Source: Candidatus Gastranaerophilales bacterium (lineage in GTDB: Bacteria > Cyanobacteriota > Vampirovibrionia > Gastranaerophilales > Gastranaerophilaceae). From it: a stretch of 45,204 bases of DNA. Of this stretch, positions 29,483 to 38,026 are shown piece by piece. The translations under genes and the position numbers were made by a program. The stretch spans positions 1-45,204 of the forward strand of contig JAEELO010000105.1 of assembly GCA_016282705.1 (NCBI GenBank), given 5' to 3'. Positions within the stretch are counted from its first letter, which is position 1. Each line of letters opens with the position of its first letter. A model generated the notes under the pieces. It saw nothing but the letters and a program-made list of their open reading frames with translations, made no database searches and was not told where the DNA came from.

Positions 29483-31837
29483 ATGGATAATAACGTACAA
29501 CCTATAAAAAATGCAATTATAAGGGCTTCCGAAAAGGATAGCAATAAAACCCCGGAAGATATTGCGCAGGAATTGATGGAATTTGGTTCAGAAATAGATA
29601 CCGATGCAGAATTTCAAGTTTTTGACGGTATGAAAAAAGATGAACTGAAAGAAGAAATGCGTAAATTATACACTGGTGACGATTTTGATTCTCATTTTGA
29701 AACTTTCTACAGTGTTTTTGATCAAGATGAATCAGGAACTTTTTCAAGAGATGAACTTCAATTATTAGCAAATAACGAAGGGATAATAACAAGTGAATCA
29801 TTAACGGAGGTACTTAAATTATCAGATAATTTTATTTCAGTTCAAAAAGAGGCTAATTCTCTTGATTTAAGTGATTTTATTTTTGATGATGAAATAGAAC
29901 AAGCAGAACCTGAAGTAACTGCAACACCGGCTACGGAAGCTAAAGAAGAAAATTCTCTTGATTTAAGTGATTTTGTTTTTGATGATGAAACAGAACAAGC
30001 AGAACCGGAGGCAACTGCAACACCAACTCCTGAAGCAACTGCAACACCGGCTACGGAAGCTAAAGAAGAAAATTCTCTTGATTTAAGTGATTTTGTTTTT
30101 GATGATGAAACAGAACAAGCAGAACCGGAGGCAACTGCAACACCAACTCCGGAAGCAACTGCAACGCCAACTCCTGAAGCAACTGCAACACCAACACCGG
30201 AAGCAACTGCAACACCAACACCGGAGGCAACTGCAACACCAATTCCGGAAAAATCAACAGAACAGTCCGGAACAGGAGTAATAGATATTACAATAATTCA
30301 AGATGAAGAAACAGAGCCATCTGTTGAAGCTTCGGAAGAACAAACAGAACAGTCCGGAACAGGAGTAACAGATATTACAATAATTCATGATGAAGAGCCT
30401 GCACAAACAGAAAATTCAGATGATATTTCTATAGAAATATATAATCCTCAAGAACCATCAACAGAATCGGAATTAACCCCAAATGTTCCGAATGTTGAAC
30501 CTGCTATTTCGACCAAATATACTCAACAAGCCAGAATGTCAAATGACGGAGAATGGCTTATGGGAAAATTGGAAGATATAGAAGAAGGTGATACAAATTA
30601 TAGTGTTACTGACGTACTTGAAATGGCAATAACTGATTGTGAAAATTTTAATAAAGAAGATTTAGTTATATTATTTTTCAAGGCTTGTGAATTAGATCCT
30701 GAAACAGTAAAAGAATGGCTATATAATGCCTCTGCAGATAATAATACTTTCCAGATAGTAAGTGATATATTCTGTGAAGTGGCAGAAAATGGTACAATTA
30801 ACGATCTTGAATATTTATTCAATAATTTCAAAATGGTATCAGGCGGTACAGATTTAATAGAATATTTATCTAATTATAATATTGATGTAAGAGGCTCTAA
30901 TGATGATATTAAGAATAATCTTGCAACAGCAATAACAAATCTTTATTTAAATGCTTCAGAAGATGAACTTGAAAAATTGCAAAAAATGATGGTACCGGAT
31001 TATTATTTGCTTGGAATTTTAACTGACTATGATAGAAATGAAAATCAATATAAAGTTGATGATTTTATACAAGCATTGAAAGATAACGGTAAATTAAATG
31101 GTAATTATTTCTTTGACGGAGATATGTCAATATCTGAATTTAGTGCGTTTATGAAAGAATATGTTTATAAAACGGACAATCGAAATACAAAGAAGATTGA
31201 AGAACAGGTTATTTCCGATTTAGAAGATGCATTAAATAATAATAAATTATCAAGCGAAGAGAAAATCAAATTACTGTATCAAGCAATTGATAAGTATCCG
31301 TATTTGATTAAAAACTATATACAAAATACTGAAAGCGGATTTAATTTTATAACAGACATGTATATAGAATTACTTAACTGCGGTAATAGCGATGACCTTG
31401 AAGTATTTAATAATTTATTTAAAAGTCTTAAAGTAGAAGATGCATGGGGTAATAGACATGATAATATATATGATTACTTAAATTATAGTATATATATCCA
31501 AGATAATTTAACGGAAGAAAAACGACAAAAACTTGCAGATGCATTGATTAATTTCTATGAAAAAGCAAACATATATGATAAAGAGAAATTAAAATCAAGT
31601 ATGCCTCCGAAACTTCTATACCATATACTATGTCCTGATAATAAGGATTATACATATCTTATAAAATTTATTAAAACACTTTCTGGTGAAAATCAGAAAA
31701 ATGGTATAAACTGTCTTAACGATGGCTATAAAGAAAGTAGTATATATAAGCGTTTAGTTGAACAAGGAATACCCGGTGAAGATTACGAAAATGCCTTTAT
31801 TGAATTTTTAAACAAATATGTTTATCCGCAAGAATAA
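29483..31837 (+). CDS. EF-hand protein with acidic tandem repeats and helical C-terminal domain, paralogue 4
   Basis: 784 residues. The N-terminal domain matches the other paralogues (KTPEDIAQELMEFGSE) with EF-hand loop D80-E91 (DQDESGTFSRDE). Residues about 122-256 are low complexity: three copies of NSLDLSDFxFDDExEQAEPE separated by ATATPTPE runs. Two copies of EQSGTGVxDITII follow (about 259-306). The C-terminal half (about 346-784) is alpha-helical with repeating blocks and resembles the C-terminal part of the 1520-residue protein (NYSVTDVLEM against NYTIDDILKF; TEEKRQKLADALINFYEKA against SAQEKFLAAVAAMYEKA). AAAGGAAAAA precedes the ATG. It ends 10 bp before a convergent gene with no terminator visible. 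Confidence 0.75.
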   Translation: MDNNVQPIKNAIIRASEKDSNKTPEDIAQELMEFGSEIDTDAEFQVFDGMKKDELKEEMRKLYTGDDFDSHFETFYSVFDQDESGTFSRDELQLLANNEGIITSESLTEVLKLSDNFISVQKEANSLDLSDFIFDDEIEQAEPEVTATPATEAKEENSLDLSDFVFDDETEQAEPEATATPTPEATATPATEAKEENSLDLSDFVFDDETEQAEPEATATPTPEATATPTPEATATPTPEATATPTPEATATPIPEKSTEQSGTGVIDITIIQDEETEPSVEASEEQTEQSGTGVTDITIIHDEEPAQTENSDDISIEIYNPQEPSTESELTPNVPNVEPAISTKYTQQARMSNDGEWLMGKLEDIEEGDTNYSVTDVLEMAITDCENFNKEDLVILFFKACELDPETVKEWLYNASADNNTFQIVSDIFCEVAENGTINDLEYLFNNFKMVSGGTDLIEYLSNYNIDVRGSNDDIKNNLATAITNLYLNASEDELEKLQKMMVPDYYLLGILTDYDRNENQYKVDDFIQALKDNGKLNGNYFFDGDMSISEFSAFMKEYVYKTDNRNTKKIEEQVISDLEDALNNNKLSSEEKIKLLYQAIDKYPYLIKNYIQNTESGFNFITDMYIELLNCGNSDDLEVFNNLFKSLKVEDAWGNRHDNIYDYLNYSIYIQDNLTEEKRQKLADALINFYEKANIYDKEKLKSSMPPKLLYHILCPDNKDYTYLIKFIKTLSGENQKNGINCLNDGYKESSIYKRLVEQGIPGEDYENAFIEFLNKYVYPQE
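29921..30250 (+). repeat. in-gene tandem repeats (120-bp unit and short ATATPTPE units)
   Basis: Bases 29921-30030 are identical to 30041-30150, a 120-bp (40-codon) tandem duplication, and a diverged third copy begins near 29854. Short 24-bp units coding for PTPEATAT follow to about 30250. All keep the reading frame. Confidence 0.85.
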
Positions 31838-31847
31838 ATAAATTATT

Positions 31848-33389
31848 TTAAAACTTAATACCTGTTTCAAATTTCGATTGATTATAATAATCATCATTCG
31901 GAGTCGGGAATAGGTATTTTGTTTTTAATGTTTCGGTTGGAACAAATACTCCTGATAAATTATTCTCAAATACAAGCTTCCAGTCAGGATGTTCTGATAT
32001 TTTTGCATATACGGGATATTTTTTCTCTATTATCATAACATCTGTTTTATAATCTCTTATTATTTTATACCAATCATTTTTTACAAGATGAAAATCATAA
32101 AGCTGCATCAACAAAGAAGGGTCATATACTTCTTCATATCTTCCGTCCATTACTATTAAATTATTAGGATACAATTTATATGCGGCATAACTTCCCCAGT
32201 CAAAATTAACAAATAAATTTCCTTTTAAATTATTTATTTTTATAAATTCAATTGCATATCTTGGGTATTCTGTTTCCGTTATACGGATTTGTTTTGTATT
32301 TAATAATGGCGGAAGAGAAACAATCAGCAATAAAACGCATATAAAAACATCTTTTACCGTACAAAATGAGTTTATAAACTCTTTATTATCAAGGTTTAAT
32401 TTTTTCCTTATTAAATATATTAAATCATTAAACAGAGTATAAAATTCATCATACAAAAATACTCCTGCGGTAAATATGAATAATACCTGATGGCGTACGT
32501 GGGTAATTGAGAGATATGCCATTGTGATTATTAATAGTAATTTTGTCTTATCAAGTTTTTCATAATTAATTTTTATTCTTATAAAATAAATTATTTGTAT
32601 AAGGAGCATAAATACAATGTAAAACTTATATTTCAAATATTCATTTGCATATTTGGGGTGGAAAGAACTTACCCATTCAGTTATGTAGCTTCTGTCCATT
32701 GCTGCTGCAAAAAACAAAAATTTTACATATTCAAATCCGTACGGATTAATAAATAATGCTGCAATACAACCTAAAAATGTATATATATATTCCTTGAATG
32801 TTTTTTTATTTAAAAATTCACCTGCGATATAGATGGCAATCAAACCGAGTCCGCTTATACATCCGCCGTGAATATTGCTCCATATAACCATTATAATAGG
32901 CAGCCATATTAATATTTTTTTGCTTTCAGATAATCTTGCCTTTTCTAATATGTATAGAAATAGCGAATAAAATACACAGGTAAACATTAGACAGCGGACA
33001 GTATTACCGAAAGTGCTTTCTGCCGCTATGAACATAACTGCAAAATACAATATATTATATGGTTTTGTGCTATGCGGTTTTCGTAATTCTACGGTTCTAA
33101 AACAAATAATAAGACTTAATGCGGCAAGAATTCCCTGCAAAAGAATTAATCCTTTGTCTCCAAAATGCTTTAATGCTAAATAGAAAAATACACTTGCACC
33201 CCATTCATGGTCATACCAAGGGTGTGTCGGTGTATAAGATAAAAAATCGTTTTTTATTATGCTTAATTTTTCAACTATATGTGAACCGGCAATAAGTCTT
33301 GCCCATAAATCATTATCAGGTATTGAATGCAAACAGCACATACCCATACAAAATATAATAAGTACAATTATAAATATAACTTTTTTCAT
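31848..33389 (-). CDS. polytopic membrane protein, GT-C-like, unknown substrate
   Basis: 513 residues with about ten hydrophobic segments, then a soluble C-terminal part (about 385-513). The first extracytoplasmic loop has DNDLWARLIAG and SYTPTHPWYDHEWGASVFFY, a pattern I recall from a widespread family of unassigned membrane proteins of GT-C (lipid-sugar glycosyltransferase) shape. The C-terminus has NLFVNFDWGSYAAYKLYP and VMDGRYEEVYDP, also typical. It may act in glycan or glycolipid assembly; this is inference. There is no Shine-Dalgarno; TATAAT (33397-33402) is seven bases before the ATG and overlaps the tail of the upstream gene's terminator region. Confidence 0.7.
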   Translation of the reverse strand: MKKVIFIIVLIIFCMGMCCLHSIPDNDLWARLIAGSHIVEKLSIIKNDFLSYTPTHPWYDHEWGASVFFYLALKHFGDKGLILLQGILAALSLIICFRTVELRKPHSTKPYNILYFAVMFIAAESTFGNTVRCLMFTCVFYSLFLYILEKARLSESKKILIWLPIIMVIWSNIHGGCISGLGLIAIYIAGEFLNKKTFKEYIYTFLGCIAALFINPYGFEYVKFLFFAAAMDRSYITEWVSSFHPKYANEYLKYKFYIVFMLLIQIIYFIRIKINYEKLDKTKLLLIITMAYLSITHVRHQVLFIFTAGVFLYDEFYTLFNDLIYLIRKKLNLDNKEFINSFCTVKDVFICVLLLIVSLPPLLNTKQIRITETEYPRYAIEFIKINNLKGNLFVNFDWGSYAAYKLYPNNLIVMDGRYEEVYDPSLLMQLYDFHLVKNDWYKIIRDYKTDVMIIEKKYPVYAKISEHPDWKLVFENNLSGVFVPTETLKTKYLFPTPNDDYYNQSKFETGIKF

Positions 33390-33396
33390 TAATTAA

Positions 33397-33402
33397 ATTA
33401 TA
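33397..33402 (-). promoter_or_regulatory. -10 box immediately upstream of the GT-C-like gene
   Basis: TATAAT on the minus strand, seven bases before the ATG at 33389, directly after the T-run of the preceding terminator. Its -35 would overlap the terminator hairpin. Confidence 0.4.
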
Positions 33403-33410
33403 ACATTATT

Positions 33411-33438
33411 AAAAAAAAGAAGCAGTTTTCTGCTTCTT
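33411..33438 (-). terminator. rho-independent terminator of the 176-residue gene
   Basis: AAGAAGCAG and CTGCTTCTT pair in a 9-bp stem with an AAAA loop on the minus strand (33417-33438), followed by eight T residues (33411-33418). Confidence 0.85.
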
Positions 33439-33492
33439 TCCTTCGCCTTTAGTTCGCTTAATTACCTTCTTTTCGGCTTTTTTCTTATTAAT

Positions 33493-34023
33493 TTATTCGG
33501 CTATAATATTGAATATTCTTAAATTTCCTGTGTCTTTAAACATTTTTACGGGAGAAATATTTCCGTAATTTTTTCTCCAATTTTTTCTGAATAAAGGCTT
33601 TTGAGTAAGCATTTTTACATAATTAAGATTGTTTTTAAATACAATAGCTTTATCAAAAATATCTTTCATAAAACCTTTGTCATTTTTGGATTTAGCTACT
33701 AGATATAATCCGTATAATTTCTCTTGATACTTTCCGCTTCTCTTTGAAATTCCTTTCGTTGTAACACCTATTATTTCAAAAAATTCTTCTTCACTTATGC
33801 TATTTGCCTTATTTTTATTTATAGAAATAAATTCCAAACTTCCGTTTTGATTTGATAATTTAAGTTTGGGTAAATTCATATCACTATTTTTTTTGATATT
33901 CATATAATTAATTTTATTAAAACTGTCATCATAAAATGTTTCTGAAAGCATTCTTTGAACTGATGAAACATCGTCAAAACTTATTTCTATATTCGTAAAT
34001 TCAAGTAATTTTGTTTTGGACAT
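33493..34023 (-). CDS. unknown 176-residue basic protein
   Basis: No family recognised. The protein is rich in Lys and Asn, has no signal peptide or membrane segment, and the middle (EEEFFEIIGVTTKGISKRSGKYQEKLYGLYLVAKSKND) looks helical and globular. AAGGAG lies six bases before the ATG, the best ribosome-binding site of the area, so it is a real gene. The frame continues after the TAA stop for 25 more sense codons rich in Lys, to a stop just after the terminator stem (see findings). It is monocistronic with its own terminator; upstream it diverges from a small plus-strand frame. Confidence 0.65.
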   Translation of the reverse strand: MSKTKLLEFTNIEISFDDVSSVQRMLSETFYDDSFNKINYMNIKKNSDMNLPKLKLSNQNGSLEFISINKNKANSISEEEFFEIIGVTTKGISKRSGKYQEKLYGLYLVAKSKNDKGFMKDIFDKAIVFKNNLNYVKMLTQKPLFRKNWRKNYGNISPVKMFKDTGNLRIFNIIAE

Positions 34024-34126
34024 AATTTCTCCTTACAGGGTATATTTTTTTTTATCGGTGATTACAAATTTTCCTTTAGCTTTTTTATAAATTATGTTGA
34101 ATTTATGTAATATTACTTAATAATAG

Positions 34127-34245
34127 TGTTCAAAAAGTCAATATTCGGATGAATATATACTTTTTATATATAGAGGTATATATGAAAAATTTATTATCAT
34201 TCTTAAACAGACGCAAAAAATTCAATACATTCGTACTTTTGAACA
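34127..34245. repeat. imperfect inverted repeat enclosing a small frame
   Basis: TGTTCAAAAAGT (about 34128-34139) and ACTTTTGAACA (about 34235-34245) are inverted copies differing by one A. They bracket the plus-strand small frame at 34182 and would pair in a plus-strand transcript. Confidence 0.5.
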
Positions 34246-34250
34246 TTTAG
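34182..34250 (+). CDS. possible 22-residue small protein
   Basis: ATG at 34182 opens MKNLLSFLNRRKKFNTFVLL and two more residues before TAG. GAGG lies six bases upstream, and TTGAAT (34097) with TAATAG (34121), 18 bases apart, could be its promoter. The peptide is hydrophobic and basic, the look of a small membrane or toxin-like peptide, but a chance frame in AT-rich DNA cannot be excluded. It overlaps the stop of the convergent permease gene by four bases. Confidence 0.2.
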   Translation: MKNLLSFLNRRKKFNTFVLLNI

Positions 34251-35536
34251 TACGGATATATAATAAAGAAAATAACCGAGACTGCAAACATAATCCAAGT
34301 GACTATGTTTGTTTGTTGTTTTTGCCCGCATAAAAGTTTAATAATCGGATAAGTTATAAATGCAGAAATAATACCAAGACCTATATTATAGGTAAAAATC
34401 ATAATGCTTATTGTTAAAACTGCAGGTGCGAATTCGGATATATCATTAAAATCTATTTTAGTTATAACCGAAGTCATTAAAATACCGACATACAATAGAG
34501 CAGGTGCATATGCATATGGAGGAATAATTATAATAAGCGGAGTAAACAAAAGTCCTGTCATAAAAAGAATACCAACGGTAAGCGCGGTTAACCCTGTTCT
34601 GCCTCCTGCTGAAATGCCTGTCATTGAATCAATATATGCCCCCGGAGTGGTAGTTCCTAAAATAGGTGCTAGAATTACAGCTAATGAATCGGCTATCATA
34701 GCCTTTTTATAATCCGATTTATTCCCCAATTTATAATCCAAACCTATAATTGCACCGGCAGTATCAATATTTACAAGTAGGAAAAACACAAATAATACAG
34801 GTAAAAATTTTATATTAAATAATTGTGAAAAATCTGTCTGCATAAAGGATGATGAAATACCGGAAGGAAGGGATATAATTGTTTTAGGTAATTCGACATC
34901 GCCAAATATTATTCCTAATATTGTTGTAGTTGCTATTGAGATAAGAACCGCCGCTTTAATGCCTCTTTTAATTAATATTATCATCAATAGGAAGCAAAAT
35001 ATTCCTAATAAAACCGGAACGGTTGTAAAATTACCTGCCTCTATAGGTATTGTCTTAGTCGTAAAATTAACTATTCCGATAGCTTTTAATGAAATAAAAA
35101 TAAAGAACAAACCCAGACCGCAGCAGAACGATATTTTAATATTTTCCGGTATTTGTTCTGCTATATATGTTCTTATATTTGTAAGAGTCATAATAAACAG
35201 CAAGATACCGCATATAAGTATAGCCGCCAGCGATATTTTTATGGAAAATCCGAGTAATCCCACGATTGTATATGCAATAAATGCAGTTTCTCCTAAAAAT
35301 GGCGCAACTGCATAAGGTTTATTGGCAATAAAAGCCATAAGTAAACTGCCGATAAATGTAATTAATGCTGTTACCGTTATAGTAGAGGCTAAATTCATAC
35401 CTGCAATCTCAAGCAATTTCGGACTTAATATTAAAAGGTATGACATTGTAAAAAATGTTGTTAGTCCTGCAAAAATTTCTGTTTTAATGCTTGTTTGATT
35501 TTCTTTTAATTTAAATATTTTATCTGCAATTTCCAT
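34247..35536 (-). CDS. NCS2/AzgA-type purine permease
   Basis: 429 residues, about twelve to fourteen hydrophobic segments. The start FKLKENQTSIKTEIFAGLTTFFTMSYLLILSP is characteristic of the adenine/guanine/hypoxanthine permease branch (PbuG, AzgA), as are NIDTAGAIIGLDYKLG and TTTPGAYIDSMTGISAGGRTGLTAL. It would import purine bases across the inner membrane. The ATG overlaps the stop of the upstream binding-protein gene as TAATG, so the two are translated together. Exact purine specificity cannot be assigned from sequence. Confidence 0.9.
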   Translation of the reverse strand: MEIADKIFKLKENQTSIKTEIFAGLTTFFTMSYLLILSPKLLEIAGMNLASTITVTALITFIGSLLMAFIANKPYAVAPFLGETAFIAYTIVGLLGFSIKISLAAILICGILLFIMTLTNIRTYIAEQIPENIKISFCCGLGLFFIFISLKAIGIVNFTTKTIPIEAGNFTTVPVLLGIFCFLLMIILIKRGIKAAVLISIATTTILGIIFGDVELPKTIISLPSGISSSFMQTDFSQLFNIKFLPVLFVFFLLVNIDTAGAIIGLDYKLGNKSDYKKAMIADSLAVILAPILGTTTPGAYIDSMTGISAGGRTGLTALTVGILFMTGLLFTPLIIIIPPYAYAPALLYVGILMTSVITKIDFNDISEFAPAVLTISIMIFTYNIGLGIISAFITYPIIKLLCGQKQQTNIVTWIMFAVSVIFFIIYPY

Positions 35537-36762
35537 TATAATAAGTTCTCAATTTCTTTTACGGTTTTATCATCAAAAATATCTTCCGCTCTTTTATCGC
35601 CATAAAAAAGATTTTGTGATTTTTCTATAAGTATATCATTAACAGAGCTGTATTGTTTATTTACTGGTGTAGGTTTTGCTTGGTTAAGCATATTTATAAA
35701 AGCGATATTATTTAATGGTTTTTTATTATTTTCAAGAAATATCGGACTTTGGGCTATGTCTATTCTTGCAGGAACAATTAAACCGCTTTTAGTAAATTTT
35801 GATATAGTTTCTGCAGATGATAAATATTTTATAAATTCTACGGCTTCTTCTTTATGTTTTGAATTTTTTGCAATTGCCCAGCCTGAAGCATCGACATATA
35901 CTTTATGCTCGGGAGATGAAGGAAATTCAATTATATCCCAGTCGAAGTTTAATGTTTCTCTGAATTTCGGAACCATCCACCTTCCGCCCAGGTACATTGC
36001 AAGTTTCCCGTTTATAAACATTTGAGCAGATGTCATACTTCCTATTTGTGCTTTTGTAGGCATAATATGATATTTATTAATCATATCGGAATACAAATTT
36101 AACGCATAAAGACTTTCTTTTGAATTGATTATTACTGATTTTTTATCGTCAGAAAGAACTCCTCCTCCGTTTGATGCCAAATAATATAACCAAAATAGCG
36201 GATTTTCTTCAAAATTTATGCCCCAGTTTGTATCTGTAGTAAGTTCTTCCGTTATCGTCTTTAATTCATCTATAGTCTGTATTTTTTGAGAAAGTTTTAC
36301 TCCTGTTTTTTTTAGAATATCTTTATTATAATAAATGACTAAATTTGAAATATCTCTGGGAATTGCATATAATTTGTTTCCGTCTTTAAAACAATCAAGA
36401 GCTTCATTAAAGAAAGTCTGCTCTGTATTTTCGAAATATTCGGATAAATCAGTTAAAAGATTTGCTTTTATATACAATTGAATATTTTGATTATTCATAA
36501 ACAAAACATCAGGTTCTAGTCCTGAAGCAAACAGCAAATGTATTTTTTGAAAATAATTTTGAGGAATATGTATAAAATCTATCTTTATGTTTTTATGTTC
36601 GTTTTCAAAATCAGTTATTACGGATTTTAGAACTTCTAATTCGCTTTGTGAACCCCACGAAGAAAACTTTAAGACAACATTATCGGTATTAGATTTAATA
36701 CCGATAAATGAAAAACATAATAATATAAATATGAATATTATAAGAAATGCTTTTGATTTCAT
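35536..36762 (-). CDS. extracellular solute-binding protein, sugar ABC type (family 1), orphan
   Basis: 408 residues with an N-terminal hydrophobic signal or anchor (about 4-23); the Cys at 16 is not in a lipobox. The mature part is that of family 1 (MalE/UgpB-like) binding proteins: LKFSSWGSQSELEVLKSVITDFE, then NKLYAIPRDISNLVIYYNKDILKKTG, MFINGKLAMYLGGRWMVPKF and the C-terminal DASGWAIAKNSKHKEEAVEFIKYL. No ABC permease or ATPase is adjacent; instead it is coupled to a purine permease. It starts 4 bp after the 419-residue gene. The ligand is unknown and may be a sugar delivered to a transporter encoded elsewhere. Confidence 0.87.
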   Translation of the reverse strand: MKSKAFLIIFIFILLCFSFIGIKSNTDNVVLKFSSWGSQSELEVLKSVITDFENEHKNIKIDFIHIPQNYFQKIHLLFASGLEPDVLFMNNQNIQLYIKANLLTDLSEYFENTEQTFFNEALDCFKDGNKLYAIPRDISNLVIYYNKDILKKTGVKLSQKIQTIDELKTITEELTTDTNWGINFEENPLFWLYYLASNGGGVLSDDKKSVIINSKESLYALNLYSDMINKYHIMPTKAQIGSMTSAQMFINGKLAMYLGGRWMVPKFRETLNFDWDIIEFPSSPEHKVYVDASGWAIAKNSKHKEEAVEFIKYLSSAETISKFTKSGLIVPARIDIAQSPIFLENNKKPLNNIAFINMLNQAKPTPVNKQYSSVNDILIEKSQNLFYGDKRAEDIFDDKTVKEIENLL

Positions 36763-36766
36763 AATA

Positions 36767-38026
36767 TTACAGAACTGACAATTCTTTTATTCCTGTGTCT
36801 GATATTTCTACCATTGCTTTATAAGAATCAAGTCTTACTATATACAAATCACCTGTTTTTTGTCTGTCATAGAAACGAGCTTGAAGATTTATTTGTGATA
36901 AATCACTAAATTTCTTTAAAAGATAAACATTTGAATCAACAAAACCAAACAATGCAAATGTAGAACCTATAGTGGTCAAATAAAAACCTTTTCTTGGAGT
37001 AATTCTAAGTTCTGACAGCAATTCCGGTTGGTTTTTATCTCTTTCTTTTGCGGGTTCTTCTGCAATTGGAAGTTCGAGTTCAGCAGCTTCTTCTTTCGCT
37101 TTCGCAATAGGATTAGTAGCTTTCGATTTTGCAGCTTTTTCTTTTTGAGCTAAAGATGCTTGACGAATAGTATTTTGCATTTCATCGGAAGAAATGGCAT
37201 TATCTAACTCACCTGCAAACGGAAGGTCAAAACAACTGAATGATTCACCTTCTGTCGGTTTCATAGACTTTTTAATATTCAATTTCGGCAATACTCTTTC
37301 ATCCGGAACAGGTATGTCTTTTACCATAGGCATAGTCATTTCTATTGGTCTGTCCGCATATCTCGGTTTAGTAATATCGTATGCCGGCATTTGAGGCAGC
37401 TCTTGCTCATATTGATTTTCAGACTCTTCTTCAGATATTCTTGACGGCGGAATATACCTTCTTCTTGGTTCCATATTAGAAAATTTATATCCGTTCTGTC
37501 TTACTCCGCAATATGCCTTATATAAAAGGAATATTGCCAAAGCTAATATTAAAAATGAAATAACATTAAATTTATTAAATTGAGGGGAGTATGGCTCTCC
37601 TTTAATTTCTTCTATAGTCTTAGAATACAGTTGAATAGTATAATTGCCTATGATATCAACAGATATTTTTACATAAGACGACTCGTCATTAGATTTTATA
37701 TATGCGGATTCACCTATGTTGAATTTTATATTCGGCTTATTATTTATATCCTTATATATAACCTTTACGCCTTTTTTGTTTGCATAAGCTTCAGGAATAA
37801 AGATATCATACGAACCGTTATATCTTTTTTGAAGAAATGCATTTCCGATAAAGGGTTCTTCAAATATAAGATTTACGTTAAAATTATTGTCTACAGGTTC
37901 TTCTACTATAATTTTTGAAAGAATATTAGGCTCAATTTCTTCAGCGAACACAGGAATTATAGTTCCGAAAATAAATAAAAGAACTAATGTAAACATCTTA
38001 AAAATCGGATTAAATTTCATATTCAT
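36767..38026 (-). CDS. single-pass envelope protein of unknown function
   Basis: 419 residues. A cleavable-looking signal peptide (about 1-28, ending PVFAEE) is followed by an exported part (about 30-150), one membrane helix (about 155-170, ISFLILALAIFLLYKAY), then a cytosolic charged, Pro/Glu-rich linker and a conserved-looking C-terminal domain (about 345-419, RKGFYLTTIGSTFALFGFVDSNVYLLKKF). The layout, a periplasmic domain, a helix and a cytosolic disordered tail, recalls FliO-like or other anchor proteins, but I do not recognise it. It heads the minus-strand group with the binding protein and permease, with only 4 bp between it and the former. Confidence 0.6.
   Translation of the reverse strand: MNMKFNPIFKMFTLVLLFIFGTIIPVFAEEIEPNILSKIIVEEPVDNNFNVNLIFEEPFIGNAFLQKRYNGSYDIFIPEAYANKKGVKVIYKDINNKPNIKFNIGESAYIKSNDESSYVKISVDIIGNYTIQLYSKTIEEIKGEPYSPQFNKFNVISFLILALAIFLLYKAYCGVRQNGYKFSNMEPRRRYIPPSRISEEESENQYEQELPQMPAYDITKPRYADRPIEMTMPMVKDIPVPDERVLPKLNIKKSMKPTEGESFSCFDLPFAGELDNAISSDEMQNTIRQASLAQKEKAAKSKATNPIAKAKEEAAELELPIAEEPAKERDKNQPELLSELRITPRKGFYLTTIGSTFALFGFVDSNVYLLKKFSDLSQINLQARFYDRQKTGDLYIVRLDSYKAMVEISDTGIKELSVL

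Noticed and set aside
29854-30250. CRISPR-like array
   Set aside because: The repeats are contiguous, in frame and code for PTPEATAT and LSDFxFDDE peptides; there are no unique spacers and no cas genes.
34404-35315. Plus-strand frames of 102 and 118 codons opposite the purine permease
   Set aside because: They are antisense to a strongly supported permease, lack ribosome-binding sites and show only mirror composition of its codons.
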